Positions 42,002-52,524 of a stretch of 64,000 bases of DNA are shown in pieces. How positions within the stretch are numbered: the stretch's first letter is position 1; each line of letters starts with the position of its first letter. The notes beneath the pieces were generated by a model, which searched no databases, was not told the origin of the DNA, and saw only the letters and a program-made list of their open reading frames with translations. The DNA is from Micrasema longulum (taxonomy: Eukaryota; Arthropoda; Insecta; Trichoptera; Brachycentridae): positions 31,837 to 95,836 of the forward strand of contig JAGVSM010000914.1 in assembly GCA_022494885.1 (NCBI GenBank), read 5' to 3'. A program made the position numbers and the translations under genes.

Positions 42002-43157
42002 CAGGGTACGGCCTTAACTGTGTTCGGGATTTTTTTCATTATTTTATTTATAGTACGAAGGGCGGGCGCGGTGCGGGGTGTAGCGCTAGACGCGCTATTT
42101 TGTGGAGTTTTTAGTCGCCATGGAGCCATTCACAGGATAGCAGCGTGAGTTATGTGTTCGCGCATATTACGTAAACAATTATTCCGTGACAATTTCAAAA
42201 CGAATGTACAGTACTCATTTCGGTTTACTAGACCTAAGTCAAGCACCGAGCGCAAAGTCTACTTGGAAATGGATCAAAATGTTCGAGACGACCGGCTCAA
42301 TAGTAAGAATAATGAATGAAGGCCGCCGAAGTCAGCGAGGATATTAGAAGTTAATCAGCGTGTTAGTGAATCAGTAGGGAAAAATCCTCTACGATCGACT
42401 CCCAAGAGAAGCCAAGCCTTAAACAACAAGAGGACTACTTTACGAAAAAATTTACGCCTCGATTTACATCCAAAAGCCTATAAAATTTAGCTGATGCAAG
42501 AATTGAAGCCGAATGATACCGATCGTCGAACGTTTGAAGGAGATGTTCCCCGGGAAACTCATTTTACAAGGAGGAGACATTGAGTGGCCCCCACGGAGCC
42601 CGAATCTCAGCCTGTGAGATTATTTTTTGTGGGGAAACTTAAAATCAAGAGTCTATGAAGACAATCCGACAGCATTAAATCATTTCAACAGAGAGGGAAA
42701 AATTTTTCTAAAAAGGGAATATGGAAGTCTAGGCATTTACAGGGCTTATGACCTGTCATCGGCTGGTTTAAGTGGCCACTTTACACACGGTGTAACATTC
42801 ACCATTCTGCCCGTGTTTGAACATCCACATTTCCTAAACTATTCCATCTGTCCCTAGGGAGGAAATCCAGCCAGTCTGCAAGCATTTGGACATAATCAAA
42901 CATTGTAGCATTAAATCAGTTAAAACAAAACATTGTACGAGAAATTAACGCCATCCCACAGGCTAATTGTCAGCGTGTTTTTGAGAATTTGCAAATCCGC
43001 CTTAAGCAATGCCAACAAGCTGGCGGAACTCACTTGGACAATGTAATTTTTAAAACTCGCATATCATTAAAATTTCCAATCATTGTAGTTTTCGAAAATA
43101 TAAATAGAACATTTGTAAGTTCTACAATAATTTATTTTTTGATAAAGGTCCACCCTG
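42002..43157 (+). pseudogene. Tc1/mariner-superfamily element, internally deleted, with PAL insertion
   Basis: TA-flanked ends CAGGGTACGGCCTTAACTGT and GGTCCACCCTG. Text of the first half: TNVQYSFRFTRPKSSTERKV, RVSESVGKNPLRSTPKRSQA and LRKNLRLDLHPKAYKI. After a deletion come GGDIEWPPRSPNLSACDYFL and WGNLKSRVYEDNPTALNHF (second Asp and final acidic block of the DDE/D core). After the inserted PAL copy come ALNQLKQNIVREINAIPQAN, CQRVFENLQIRLKQCQQAGG and THLDNVIFKT. Same group as 5690-6540. Inactive. Confidence 0.85.
42683..42906 (+). repeat. PAL copy inserted in the transposase relic
   Basis: Flanked by a 12-bp direct repeat AGCATTAAATCA (42671-42682 and 42907-42918), which is single in the uninterrupted reading frame. 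It starts TTTCAACAGAGAGGGAAAAA and ends GGACATAATCAAACATTGT. One arm's outer part is missing, so the copy is 5' shortened. Confidence 0.85.
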
Positions 43158-43379
43158 TATATATTCAAGAACATGATCAATGTAAAAGATTTCCAAGTCG
43201 TGCCAATCCATCTTCATCCCGCACTGTGTTAATGGCGAAAAGATATACGAAAAACCGGAAGATCTATTCCAAAGAATTCCCAGCTTTTTTATTTATTTTT
43301 TTATTTTATTATATTATATATTCAAATTAATGTACAAAAGTAAACAAAATCTAGATCGTCCCAAACTGATAATAAATAA

Positions 43380-43895
43380 AAGTTTATCGGCGCGTTTCTA
43401 ATACAATATTTTAATTTTTTTTAATAGTAAATTATCACAAAATATCAAATAAACTCAATGACAAACAAAAGAAAACCACTAAAAATTAAACAACACAAAT
43501 ATATAATTAGTAATGAGAAAATGTTTAAAAAGGCTATAAAAATGGATAGTGGAGCTAGGTAGAAGTAAAATGGATTGTCTCATTCGCCCATACCAATCCT
43601 GAATCAACTGCTCCACAACTGTATGGCTTATGTTAGGTTTTTGTTGTTTTCATTGTGTGTTTTGTAATATAAATAATATAGATGTATATAAATACCTTGT
43701 TTTTAAAACTGTCGGAATATTTGTTAATTATGTTTGTTTTTTAAGTGAGTCTTCTTTGTTTATTCTCAAATGTAATAAAAAAACTAAATTGTTAAGTGTC
43801 CTCGGCACGGGAAACCCCAGTGAGGTCACATTATTTTTATTATTAATTTATAGTTTGTAAGCGAAAAATATGAATAAATAAATAAATATTTGGAC
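43380..43895 (+). mobile_element. LINE 3' end
   Basis: Contains KMFKKAIKMDSGARXK-like text and 3' UTR AATGGATTGTCTCATTCGCC, CAACTGCTCCACAACTGTAT, ending in CCTCGGCACGGGAAACCCCA and AATAAATAAATAAAT. It is the uninterrupted relative of 27425-28425 and shows the empty MITE site near 43690-43702. Confidence 0.7.
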
Positions 43896-44143
43896 TGGAT
43901 GAACACAACTTTACACCTTGAAGTTTTGATTCTTGATGAGGAAATCCTTCAATCGTTTGCTTCTTTGCCGCAAGCTGGTAGAGTTCATTACCTCGGCAGG
44001 AAGCTTATTAAATAGCTTTGGCGCAATATATTCTGTCGTCCTGCTTCCATGTAAGGTTTGTGCTCTAGACTCTACCAGTTTCATGGCTGTTGATATATAT
44101 TCATTATTTTAGCTGTAAAGTAATATAAAAAATATATTCTTAC

Positions 44144-44276
44144 CTTCGATAGTGTGTTCGACAGGGTTCCCGATGTTGACAGGCTGTGTATAATTAGAAG
44201 CCATTAGGGACACCAGCCCATCCACCAGGTCAGAAACGTACTGGAAAGACCTCGTTTGCTTACCGTTTCCGTACAC
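44144..44276 (-). CDS. UXS1: UDP-glucuronate decarboxylase, exon 6 of those found
   Basis: 133 nt: 44 codons plus one base. The acceptor is TTGCAG and the donor GTAAGA. It encodes [20 protein letters not shown] then [20 protein letters not shown] and HTIE. The [11 protein letters not shown] block contains the conserved Arg that holds the UDP-sugar phosphate, and NIGNP-x-E is the conserved turn of the C-terminal domain. YTQPVN is a fly-like insect sequence. Confidence 0.96.
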
Positions 44277-44369
44277 CTGCAATCGATTCAGGAAAAATTT
44301 ATTTACAATAAATATTTATATGAAAAATTAATGATTCACTCAACAGTGATAACCTCTTTGATAAAACAG

Positions 44370-44520
44370 TATTTCTATCATCGTAGGCAACTGAATTGGC
44401 GCCAATTTAGACAGCGGAGAGACCGTCACGCCCTCTCACTTCTGTTAACTGTACTTCATAGTCCTAACGCTCCAATTGTCAGGATTCTGGCACAGTGACA
44501 TACAAATGTTCTGCCAGGAA
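44370..44520 (+). mobile_element. LINE fragment
   Basis: Open text YHRRQLNWRQFRQRRDRHAL SLLLTVLHSPNAP is typical of a LINE C-terminal block. A second, weaker copy is at 57258-57350. It lies in the UXS1 intron. Confidence 0.6.
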
Positions 44521-45039
44521 GCTATAGAAATGTTGGAGCAACACTGGAAGAAGTGCAAACAAGTTGTGACGAAATTGTTTTAAGTAGGCACTTCGTCACA
44601 CAGGTTGTTCACACTGGCAACATCCATCTGATTTTATTTCTATGGCAAGAAATTTAAATGATCCAAGAACGCGCGGTGAACACGCTTCTTGCGGAACTGG
44701 TTAACTACTCGGGCTCCGCGTTGGGCCCCATTGTAGATGGGAAGCTTGGGTGGGTGCTTCGCCCCCGAACCTCTCTATCACAAAATCCAGGGGTCTACAT
44801 TGAAAAAATAATGTGAAAAACACTTTTTCTTATCCATTTTCAAATAGGCCAGGGGTGGGGTACAAATATATTTTTATTTTTTTTAATATGTTTCGGACTC
44901 CTGTAGTTAGTAGCTTCACATGTCATGTACAAGGCCATGGTACTCTGGAAAAATCTCAATTGTTTATCTTGGAAGTGGGAAGATTGATCAATGTTCGCAA
45001 TCACCAAACATCGGTTGGAAAGGTAAGACAAAGACAAAC
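44521..45039. other. UXS1 intron, unassigned
   Basis: Contains an imperfect hairpin at 44560-44620 (GTTGTGACGAAATTG / CACTTCGTCACAC) and a poly-T-rich tract near 44870. No recognised element. Confidence 0.4.
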
Positions 45040-45227
45040 CGTGATTGAAAAGTTTTGCAGCGCTTGCATGACAAAGTTGGACACGACTCTCCCGTCGCCC
45101 GCGTGCATGCGCGGCCCGTATGTGTTGAATATGCGCGCCACACGCACGTCCACATGCTCCTGCTTGGCGTACGCGTACGCTAGGGTCTCCGCCACGCGCT
45201 TACCCTCGTCGTAGCACGCACGAGGAC
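45040..45227 (-). CDS. UXS1: UDP-glucuronate decarboxylase, exon 5 of those found (catalytic Tyr-Lys)
   Basis: 188 nt: two bases completing Gly, then 62 codons. The acceptor is TTTCAG and the donor GTTTGT (weak at +3 but phase-consistent). It encodes [40 protein letters not shown] and [27 protein letters not shown] is the catalytic Y-x-x-x-K of the short-chain dehydrogenase fold. [10 protein letters not shown] and the following DGRVVSNF are UXS-specific. Strikingly GC-rich relative to its introns. Confidence 0.97.
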
Positions 45228-45599
45228 CTGAAATTAAACAGTCTGATAAATGAAAGCCATAAGAATAATAATTATTTTAAATAAAGGTACTAAATAATGG
45301 CTATGACTGCCCCCTGCACCAGATGTACCAATTAAATCCCAACACCAATATACGGGGTCAGCCATTGGAAGCTCTATCATCCCCAATTCTTGGGAACAGC
45401 CGGTAGTCACTGGAGGCTAGACGAATATAAGGGGTTGTTTAATTGCGACAAACTGTTTGTGACACCTGATTTTTATAATTCGAATCATTTCTATCAAACT
45501 TATATGTTATTCTTATTTGCATATTATGTAGGTGCATATAATATGTATTTGTATGTTCGTTTTGAATCAACGTTCGCCTTGTTTTATTGTTGACTTTAT
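45228..45599. other. UXS1 intron, unassigned
   Basis: No recognised repeat or coding text. Confidence 0.4.
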
Positions 45600-46060
45600 T
45601 TATTTATTTATTATATATACGGCCTAAGCCAATTACAACAGTTACATGAAGAAACATAAATGCAAGAAACTGAACAAAAAGAACATAAAACTATTTAGCA
45701 AAGACAAACAAGGGCAAAACAATAATTATATACAATACATTCATAAAAACGAAAGACCTAAGACTTCGAGCTAAACCATGCCAATCCAACTTCATCCCAC
45801 ACTGTTTAGTCGCTAAGAGATCTACGGAAAGCCGGAAGATCTATCCCAAATAATTCCAAGTCGTGTGATGAATTGACTAATCTACACATTCTGGACATTG
45901 GGGCATAAAAACCAAAGTTGCTCTTAGAAGATTTAATAAATAGCAGATTTTGACTTCTGGTGACACGGTTGGGAACATGAAAAGAAATTGATTTCAACAG
46001 AGATGAGACATCACTTAAAGCATTAAGTATTTTGAAAATGCATATAAGGTCCATCACATC
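45600..46060 (-). mobile_element. Jockey-like LINE 3' end
   Basis: The minus strand reads MMDLICIFKILNALSDVSSL, LKSISFHVPNRVTRSQNLLF, FYAPMSRMCRLVNSSHDLEL and FGIDLPAFRRSLSD. This is the same C-terminal pattern as 12916-13272. A T-rich 3' UTR follows to 45600. Confidence 0.8.
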
Positions 46061-46079
46061 ATTATATCGTATTTACTGC

Positions 46080-46750
46080 ATTTTGTGGTGTACGTACCGT
46101 ACTCGTATTGTATGGGACTCGTCGCACATTATTAATTCAGTGTGTATCAGTTCAATTTTACAATAAAATATTTTTTTTCAGAGTACGGTTTTGTAATTTT
46201 ACATACTTAAAATAAAATACCATTTATAACATTTCTTAATTTTAACAAAAAGGTTTCAAACTTTTTACCAAGCTCTTTCTTGTACCATTTTTAATATAAT
46301 TACAAGTTTTAAGCAATTATTTTTTATACTTACACATCCACACACACGCATCCTCTCCCTCATTCATTCCCACACGCACATGTACCCTCTCCCTCGTTAA
46401 TTCTGGCATACACACATTCACATACACACAAATACAAACGTCACACACATACAATTACGTAAACTCTTTTCTTACATATTATGTGTCATTAGATTAAGAG
46501 TGGATTTTTTAAATTGGCTCTAGTATTGTTAATATTTTTCTACTTATTTTGTTTATGTAATAGCAGTAAAAATCACAAATAAAATTAACCAATTCAAACC
46601 TAGCTTCATGAATAGCAGCTATCAACACTAACGCCTTGTGTGCTGAAGTATGAGTGGTTGGCAGGGGTCGAACAAATGTTCTACCAATGTCGGCAAGTGT
46701 TACAATTGTTTACTAACATTTGACCACAAAGTTAAGTTTTGAATATTGTG
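46080..46750. other. UXS1 intron with CA-rich simple sequence
   Basis: 46335-46460 is rich in CACA/ACAC and holds two similar 40-nt segments (CCTCTCCCTCATTCATTCCC and CCTCTCCCTCGTTAATTCTG). The rest is AT-rich with no coding text. Confidence 0.5.
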
Positions 46751-46756
46751 TTTTAC

Positions 46757-46870
46757 CTATGGGATTGACGTGTCCCCAGTAAGTCTCCGGTTGTGGGTGC
46801 ACAGTTGGATCTCCATAAACTTCCGAAGTGCTGGCTATCAGTACTCTGGCGCCTACTCTCTTGGCCAAGC
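46757..46870 (-). CDS. UXS1: UDP-glucuronate decarboxylase, exon 4 of those found
   Basis: 114 nt: two bases, 37 codons and one base. The acceptor is TTGTAG and the donor GTAAAA. It encodes G, then [20 protein letters not shown] and [17 protein letters not shown]. The A-S-T-S-E-V-Y-G-D block contains the Ser/Thr and Glu that act at the sugar C4-C5 in UXS, and the [15 protein letters not shown] stretch is nearly invariant from flies to man. Confidence 0.97.
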
Positions 46871-46899
46871 CTACAATTCAAAGTAGAATTAGTTACAAC

Positions 46900-47440
46900 A
46901 GAGGCATTATCAGATTCGCACATTTATATTGGTTCTGTGCCTTTTAGCCTCTTTACTGGTGAAACTCCTCAAGATGTCCCTCACCTGTTGATGCATTGCC
47001 CCTTTTTCAGCTTTCAGAGACACCAGCTGGAGGTGCGATGCAGAAGCCCGGGTGAAGATCTACGAGACATCTCATCGGTGATAGGTAATAAAGAATTCAC
47101 ACGAGAGGTAGTATCATGCATGATCAAAATAGTGCGGGCAATTGGTAAAATAAACCAAAGTAGGGAACGTAATGCCGAACATTCTTCTAGTGGAATTGAA
47201 GGCCTGTTGACTACTGTCGATGGGCCGGCTTCTCCTGAAGAGTTTTGAGTGGTTTCCTCTCCACATGAGCAAACGCTGAGAAGTTCCGGATTGGCCCACT
47301 TTAGCATATCCTTCCTGTTCCCAACAGTTTTAGACAAAATTTAAGTAATATAATTGCAGAAAAATCCTTTTTTTTAAAAAATATAAACCTTGTATATCAT
47401 AAGCAAGGTAAATAATAACGCAAAACCAAAATAAATTTTA
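46900..47440 (+). mobile_element. LINE C-terminal end (zinc-knuckle type), copy 1
   Basis: Open text FTGETPQDVPHLLMHCPFFS, FQRHQLEVRCRSPGEDLRDI and SSVIGNKEFTREVVSCMIKI to the stop after GPASPEEF. The ET-x-x-H-L-x-x-x-CP pattern is the C-terminal knuckle of R1/Jockey-type LINEs. 3' UTR follows. A second 3' end of the same element is at 48290-48560. Confidence 0.72.
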
Positions 47441-47449
47441 AAAAGCCTC

Positions 47450-47960
47450 TTTTCTGGAATCAAATTATTATGATTATTATTTGTTAAAGGCAGACTGGTG
47501 AGCCTATATCTAATGCACTGCTTTTTGTCTGCATTTTTTTTCTTTTAAAAAAGCATCCAAACGGTTTTTGAACTGATTGACTGAAATTAAATGAATAACT
47601 AGGCTTGGCAATTTATTCCAGTTTGAAACACTATTTGATGAGTTTGAAAAACTGCTGGAAAGGAAGTTTTTCTTGGAGTTGAGGTGGGATTGGGGACGAT
47701 AGAGCTTCCAGTTCTCTCTCACTGGTTTAAATTCTCAAAGATGGATTGGTTTGTAGCAAAGCTCTGCAGCTCCTCTGCCCCTACGGTCTGTCCTCTGCAC
47801 CCTTCTTTAGCTTTTCATATGATCTGCAGCTCGTATCCTTGCATAAATATCAGAGGTATTCTCGTCGAGAGCGCCGCCTGTTTGTCCCCTCAGACAACCC
47901 CACTACTATCTCATGTAAGAAACCCTCGTGACCAACTATGTAAGTACTCTTTGTAGCGTG
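47450..47960 (-). mobile_element. LINE C-terminal end, opposite orientation
   Basis: The minus strand reads GLSEGTNRRRSRREYL, TNPSLRI then RENWKLYRPQSHLNSKKNFL, SSSFSNSSNSVSNWNKLPSL and VIHLISVNQFKNRLDAFLKE, with stops between blocks. The WNKLP...VNxFKxRLDxFL ending is typical of CR1/Jockey-type LINE proteins. Confidence 0.72.
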
Positions 47961-48289
47961 TCTTTCGGAGACGGTTTTAAGCAGATGCCTTCATTCGTGA
48001 TGCGGTCCCTCCAGCTTCCAGTTATGACATAAATTGGTGTTGAGATTTACCCATTTATGTATGAACAGCCAGGATTGAGATATTTTGTAAATTTTGAATT
48101 AATAGTCTTATGTCACAAGAGTATAGTAATAATGTACACTGGTGGATCAGTTTATCACTCAGGTTTTCAAATGCAATATGTTTATTACCTTAAAACAACA
48201 AAATAAGTGTCCTATAAGGGGATAATTGATACATTTCATGCAAGGGGTATAGTCATAGTAATAATTGAGTATATTATAAGCTTTTTCAA

Positions 48290-48560
48290 CAAAATGCCGA
48301 ACACTCCTCTAGTGGAACAGAAGGCCTGTTGACTACTGCCAACAGGCCGGCTTCTCCTGAAGAGTTTTAAGTGGTTTCCTCTCCACGTGAGCAAATGCTG
48401 AGAAGTTCCTGATTAGCCCACATTAATATATCCCTCCTGATCCCAATAGTTTAGATAAATTTTAAGATATTTAATTGCAGAAAAATCCACTTTTTGAAAT
48501 ATAAACCTTGTATATTATAAGCAAGGTAAATAATAAAGCAACTCCCATATAAAAAAATAA
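48290..48560 (+). mobile_element. LINE 3' end, copy 2
   Basis: AATGCCGAACACTCCTCTAG, GGCCGGCTTCTCCTGAAGAG and AATATAAACCTTGTATATTA parallel 47168-47440 with about 90 percent identity by eye. It ends in an A-rich run. Confidence 0.72.
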
Positions 48561-48626
48561 TAAAAAAAAGCTTTTTCAACTCCCTTCTCTTTCATCGTTC
48601 TTCCAATGTAAGTCTTAGTGGTTTTA

Positions 48627-49484
48627 GGCTGGTGTCACACTCGGCGGAAATTCTGTCACCGATAATCCGTCACGGAAAATCCACATCTGAACAAGCAGCC
48701 ACCCAACATATTTCGTGGCGCATCCCGTCGGCTACCGAGCCTCATACGCCTCATACAGTCGACGCGGACTGTTCGCCGAATGTGGCATATCCCATTAGAA
48801 AAGATGCAATGCGGAGTTTATTTATTAATGAAATCATACAGTCTTTATATAAAACAAGGTACAAAAGAACAATTATAAAAAGTAAGACCAATTACAGATT
48901 TCACACTAATTTATTATGAATGCAGGAGGAGAGGGGAAAAATAATTGAATTCTAAAAAACTAAAAATATAAATATTAAATAAAAAGTACATAAAAAGAAG
49001 AAGACATTGTATAGCTACTCTACTTTCCAGTCCCTCTCTCTCTGCTTCCATGAACATTTAAATTTATTTGTAAAAATTCACAACCAACAATAATTTATTA
49101 GATGCAGGTAGTAGATGTAAGTAAGTATAAATTAAGAGTTGAAATCAAAAGTTAAAATTAAAATTAAGTTAAAAGTTTAAATTAAAAGTTAAAATGAGGA
49201 ATTAAAATTAAAAAGTTAAAATTGAAAGATAAAATTAAAGATCAAATTAAAAGTTAAAAGTCAAACAGGAGATAAATTTAAAATGTCTTTAACAGAGTTG
49301 CCGATTAGCCGCTGATGGATAATCCACGCGCGTAGAATGGAACAGACGCCGAAGGCGAGCATTTCGCCCAGGACGGAAAAATTCAACATCTGCGAAGTGT
49401 GCCCGCGATAAAATAAATGTAGTGGTGTTACGCAGCAAAAGATCGGCGATACGATTTCCGCTGAGTGTGGCGCTAGCCTAAATC
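48627..49484. mobile_element. TIR DNA transposon remnant with internal insertion
   Basis: Ends TAGGCTGGTGTCACACTCGG CGGAAAT and its complement ATTTCCGCTGAGTGTGGCGC TAGCCTA form about 27-bp inverted repeats with a few mismatches. Inside, 48785-49300 is AT-rich, LINE-UTR-like and includes a purine-rich repetitive run (AATTAAAAGTTAAAAT variants, 49130-49270). No transposase text. Confidence 0.65.
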
Positions 49485-49492
49485 TGCGGCCT

Positions 49493-49685
49493 CTGTGGTG
49501 TAGTGGTCAAGACGCTTGACTCACGCACGGAAGGTTCCGGGTTCGTTCCCGGTGAGAACACAAAAATTAAAATGTGATTTTTCTCAAGCCTGGGTGTTCC
49601 GTGATGTAATTCACCACTGTAACTGGGCCTCCTGGCCTGTTGTGGTGCAAAAATAAATGTAAAAAAAATGTAAAACTGTCGCGGG
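49493..49685 (+). repeat. tRNA-headed SINE, family C
   Basis: Head GCCTCTGTGGTGTAGTGGTC AAGACGC and B-box-like GGTTCCGGGTTCGTTCCCG are followed by a body (TTTCTCAAGCCTGGGTGTTC) and tail AAAAATAAATGTAAAAAAAA. Only one copy in the window. Confidence 0.7.
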
Positions 49686-49753
49686 GGTCATCCTTTTGAG
49701 TAATTTAGGGATTTATTTATTATTAATACAAATTAAAGACTCAAAATGATTAC

Positions 49754-49859
49754 CGAGCATATTAATGGTGCCAACGGTGTTCGTCTTGATGGTCTTGACA
49801 GGATTGTACATGTAGTGAGGAGGGGAAGCCGGGCTTGCTAGGTGGTAAATCTCATCAAC
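49754..49859 (-). CDS. UXS1: UDP-glucuronate decarboxylase, exon 3 of those found
   Basis: 106 nt: 35 codons plus one base. The acceptor is TTTCAG and the donor GTAATC. It encodes [35 protein letters not shown]. The [20 protein letters not shown] block is a UXS signature lining the NAD and UDP-sugar site. Phases join 56814-56993 upstream and 46757-46870 downstream. Confidence 0.97.
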
Positions 49860-50020
49860 CTGAAAAACACAGTAAAAATACGTTATTTAATTTTATTCAG
49901 AGTACAGACAGATGTACGGATTATGCTTTTACTTGGAGAAATAAAAAAAAAGAGAATACATAGTTGGGCCTGCCATCTAATTAAATGATTATTTAAACAT
50001 CCAAACATTAGAAAACAGAC

Positions 50021-50680
50021 GAAAATTAAATGTTTAAATTTATTTCAACAAGGGAATACATTTTTGAGAAGGGAATATGGAAGTCTAGGCATTTACAGGG
50101 CTTATGACCTGTCATTGGCTGGTTTAAGTGGCCACTTTACACACTGTGTAACATTCACCATTCTGCCCATGTTTGAACATCCACATTTCCTCAACTCTTC
50201 CATCTGTTGACTTTTGTGAAGTAAAAGAGCTGAAACCTTTATCACGTGGGTGAGATTCATCCGGCTGAACCAAATCACCTACTAGGCAACGCCTGAAAAC
50301 AATTTTCAATTTTTATACTTCTTCTTTTACCAGGTAGTAATTCAACAATGTTTGATTATGTCCAAATGCTTGCAGACTGGCTGGATTTCCTCCCTAGGGA
50401 GTTGTTCATATTTAAATTTATTTCAACAGAGAGAGAAAACATTTTTAGAAGGGAATATGGAAGTATAGGGATTTGCAGGGCTTATGACCTGTCATTGGCT
50501 GGTTTAAGTGGCCACTTTACACACTGTGTAAAGTGTTAATGCCTAGACTTCCTTATTCCTTTCTCAAATTTTTTTTCGCTTTCTGTTGAAATAAATTTAA
50601 ATATGAACAACTCCCTAGGGAGGAAATCCAGCCAGTCTGCAAGCATTTGGACATAATCAAACATTGTTGAAAATTAAATG
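50021..50680. repeat. PAL copy, most complete, with 12-bp target duplication
   Basis: GAAAATTAAATG occurs at 50021-50032 and 50669-50680. The 636-bp unit between starts TTTAAATTTATTTCAACAAG and ends GGACATAATCAAACATTGTT. It includes a full loop (TCATCCGGCTGAACCAAATC, AGGCAACGCCTG, TTTTACCAGG) and then an inner inverted pair: CAACAATGTTTGATTATGTC at 50345 and its complement at the right end. It is non-coding. Confidence 0.85.
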
Positions 50681-50684
50681 ACTT

Positions 50685-51395
50685 GCTTTTTTTGTTTAAA
50701 ATAATAATATCGATGTTCGATTGTTGTGAACTTATCAATTTGATTAATGTGCGAGTGCCTGGTCGAGTTACCCGATGTAATACTCTGTTCTACTGCGGGC
50801 CATCATCGACCAATCAAAGCGCGAATTCACCAGTGATGCGGATGCATGTACTCTCGAACCAATATGCTAACAACATCGACGTCTTTAACGTGAGTCTTGT
50901 AAATTTTAAATATCAATGTATATGTTCCATATCAAATAGAACTTAATATTCTGTTCATATTGTATTTTATAACATTATGTACCTAGCTGCTTTAAACCTA
51001 TAACTGCATTTCTTTAGCTTATTTTAAAAATAAATATGATTGTTTTTTATCTTTTTTATAACCAACTAAACTTCTAAAAACAGTTCTATATTTTATTACT
51101 TTATATTGTATTTTTTTTTAAATTATGTTGTTAATACACTCATCTTTTTATTTTTATACCAACTATACTTCTTAACACTGTTCCTATCTCTTATTTCTTT
51201 ATATTGTATTTTTTAAAAATTTATGTTGTTTATATACTCATCTTCTTATTTTTATACCAACATTACTTCTAAACACTGTTCTACCTTTTATTACTTTATA
51301 TTGTATTTTTTAAATTTTATGTTGTTTATATTCTCATATTTTATATAACTTCCATGTATGTAAAAGCCTTGTGGGCGTGAAAAATTAATAAAATA
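50685..51395 (+). mobile_element. Jockey-like LINE 3' end
   Basis: LFLFKIIISMFDCCELINLI, NVRVPGRVTRCNTLFYCGPS and SSTNQSANSPVMRMHVLSNQ YANNIDVF form the usual C-terminal pattern. A long AT-rich 3' UTR follows, with three similar 60-70 nt units (TTTTATACCAAC..CTTCTTA and TTACTTTATATTGTATTTTT at about 51060, 51155 and 51255). Confidence 0.75.
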
Positions 51396-51402
51396 AAAAA
51401 TA

Positions 51403-51525
51403 TCAGTCTTACGCTTCGGGTACTAGTCCAGGGACAACGAAATATCATCATTCCCTTTCCGCACCTAATGGTGCATAGAGCACTACATTGGTAAACCAAT
51501 CGCAGTATATCTTGATCATTTTTTA
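51403..51525 (-). repeat. SINE-A body
   Basis: Reverse complement of the SINE-A body (TCAGTCTTACGCTTCGGGTA, ATCATTCCCTTTCCGCACCT, AATCGCAGTATATCTTGATC). The head is missing. Confidence 0.7.
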
Positions 51526-51534
51526 AAATTTATT

Positions 51535-52140
51535 TAAATCTTAAAGTAGGGCACACATATCATACATATTGTCATGTGTGTTCTAATAATAACATTGCAA
51601 ATATATTTAATATATAAATTGTTTATCACATATGTCTTGACCATTATTTTAAATTTTGATATGTTTTTTTCTTCATAAATATTTTTTTCCATTTCGTAAT
51701 ACTTTTGATTGCTTTAAATAAAATAGAATTTTGTGACTTTGCCTTTTTCCTAAATGGAAGTCTAATTTTGTTCTTTTCTCTAGTATTGTGATTGTGTTCA
51801 TGCTGGTTCCGATCAATTTTTTTCCAAAATTCTGTTTTTTTAGTAGAGTTTATAATTTTATGAACAAATATCATTGTATTGTAAAATATTCTTTGTGTAT
51901 ATGTTAATAATTTCATTTCATTTACCATCGACTTTACCCTCGTGTATCTGTTTTTTTCAAAATGATTCTAAAGGCTTTATTTTGTAATACAGTTAGTTTA
52001 TCTATGTTTTCTTTGTTTGATAAAAATAAAATGCTACTACAGTAGTTAACGTGTGGTTCAATAATTGCTTTGTAAATAGTTTTGCAGAGTCCTTATCAAT
52101 AAATCTTCTGATCCTTCCCAAAATTGATATTTTTTTTGGA
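51535..52140 (-). mobile_element. Jockey-like LINE 3' end
   Basis: The minus strand reads MVNEMKLLTYTQRIFYNTMI, FVHKIINSTKKTEFWKKIDR, HEHNHNTREKNKIRLPFRKK and AKSQNSILFKAIKSITKWKK, with upstream broken text to 52140. Its 3' UTR (51535-51650) occurs inserted in a PAL copy at 36627-36853. Confidence 0.78.
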
Positions 52141-52149
52141 ATTTTGATA

Positions 52150-52400
52150 CATGAACGTAAAATGATTAGTCTAACGCTTTAGGGCCAGGGACTATGAAAT
52201 ATTCTAGTGTGAAAACACCCTTTTAAATAAATATTTCATATCAACCACATTAGGAATCGAACCCGAGGCCTCTTGCATGTAGAAAAACGCGCTGATCATT
52301 GCACCACGAGGCCGACAAATGAAAAGTTCTATGAAAATATGAAGTATTCTAGTGTAAAAACAACATTTTAAACAAATATTTGATTTTAACCATATCAGGG
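52150..52400 (-). repeat. SINE-A, near full length, plus partial second copy
   Basis: Complement of head (CCTCGTGGTGCAATGATCAG, B box GGTTCGATTCC) at 52240-52315 and body at 52150-52235. 52325-52395 repeats part of the body in the same orientation (AGTATTCTAGTGTAAAAACA). Confidence 0.7.
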
Positions 52401-52524
52401 CCTCGATTATAATGAAAGTTATCATTTATCTTCAAATTTATCTGCAAAGTAAATTTGAGTTTTCTGTATGAAAAGCAGAATATGCATACAATTTTTTCTT
52501 CTAAACGTGTTAAATTATAGGTCA

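Noticed and set aside
44813..45214. A 133-codon plus-strand open frame
   Set aside because: It is the antisense shadow of the GC-rich UXS1 exon 45040-45227; nothing in its translation is recognisable.
46793..47248. A 151-codon plus-strand open frame overlapping a UXS1 exon, as a separate gene
   Set aside because: Its first part is the antisense of exon 46757-46870 and the rest is a LINE C-terminal block repeated at 48290.
49493..49560. A second tRNA gene
   Set aside because: Same reason: tRNA-like head followed by a SINE body and an A-rich tail, with no proper acceptor stem.
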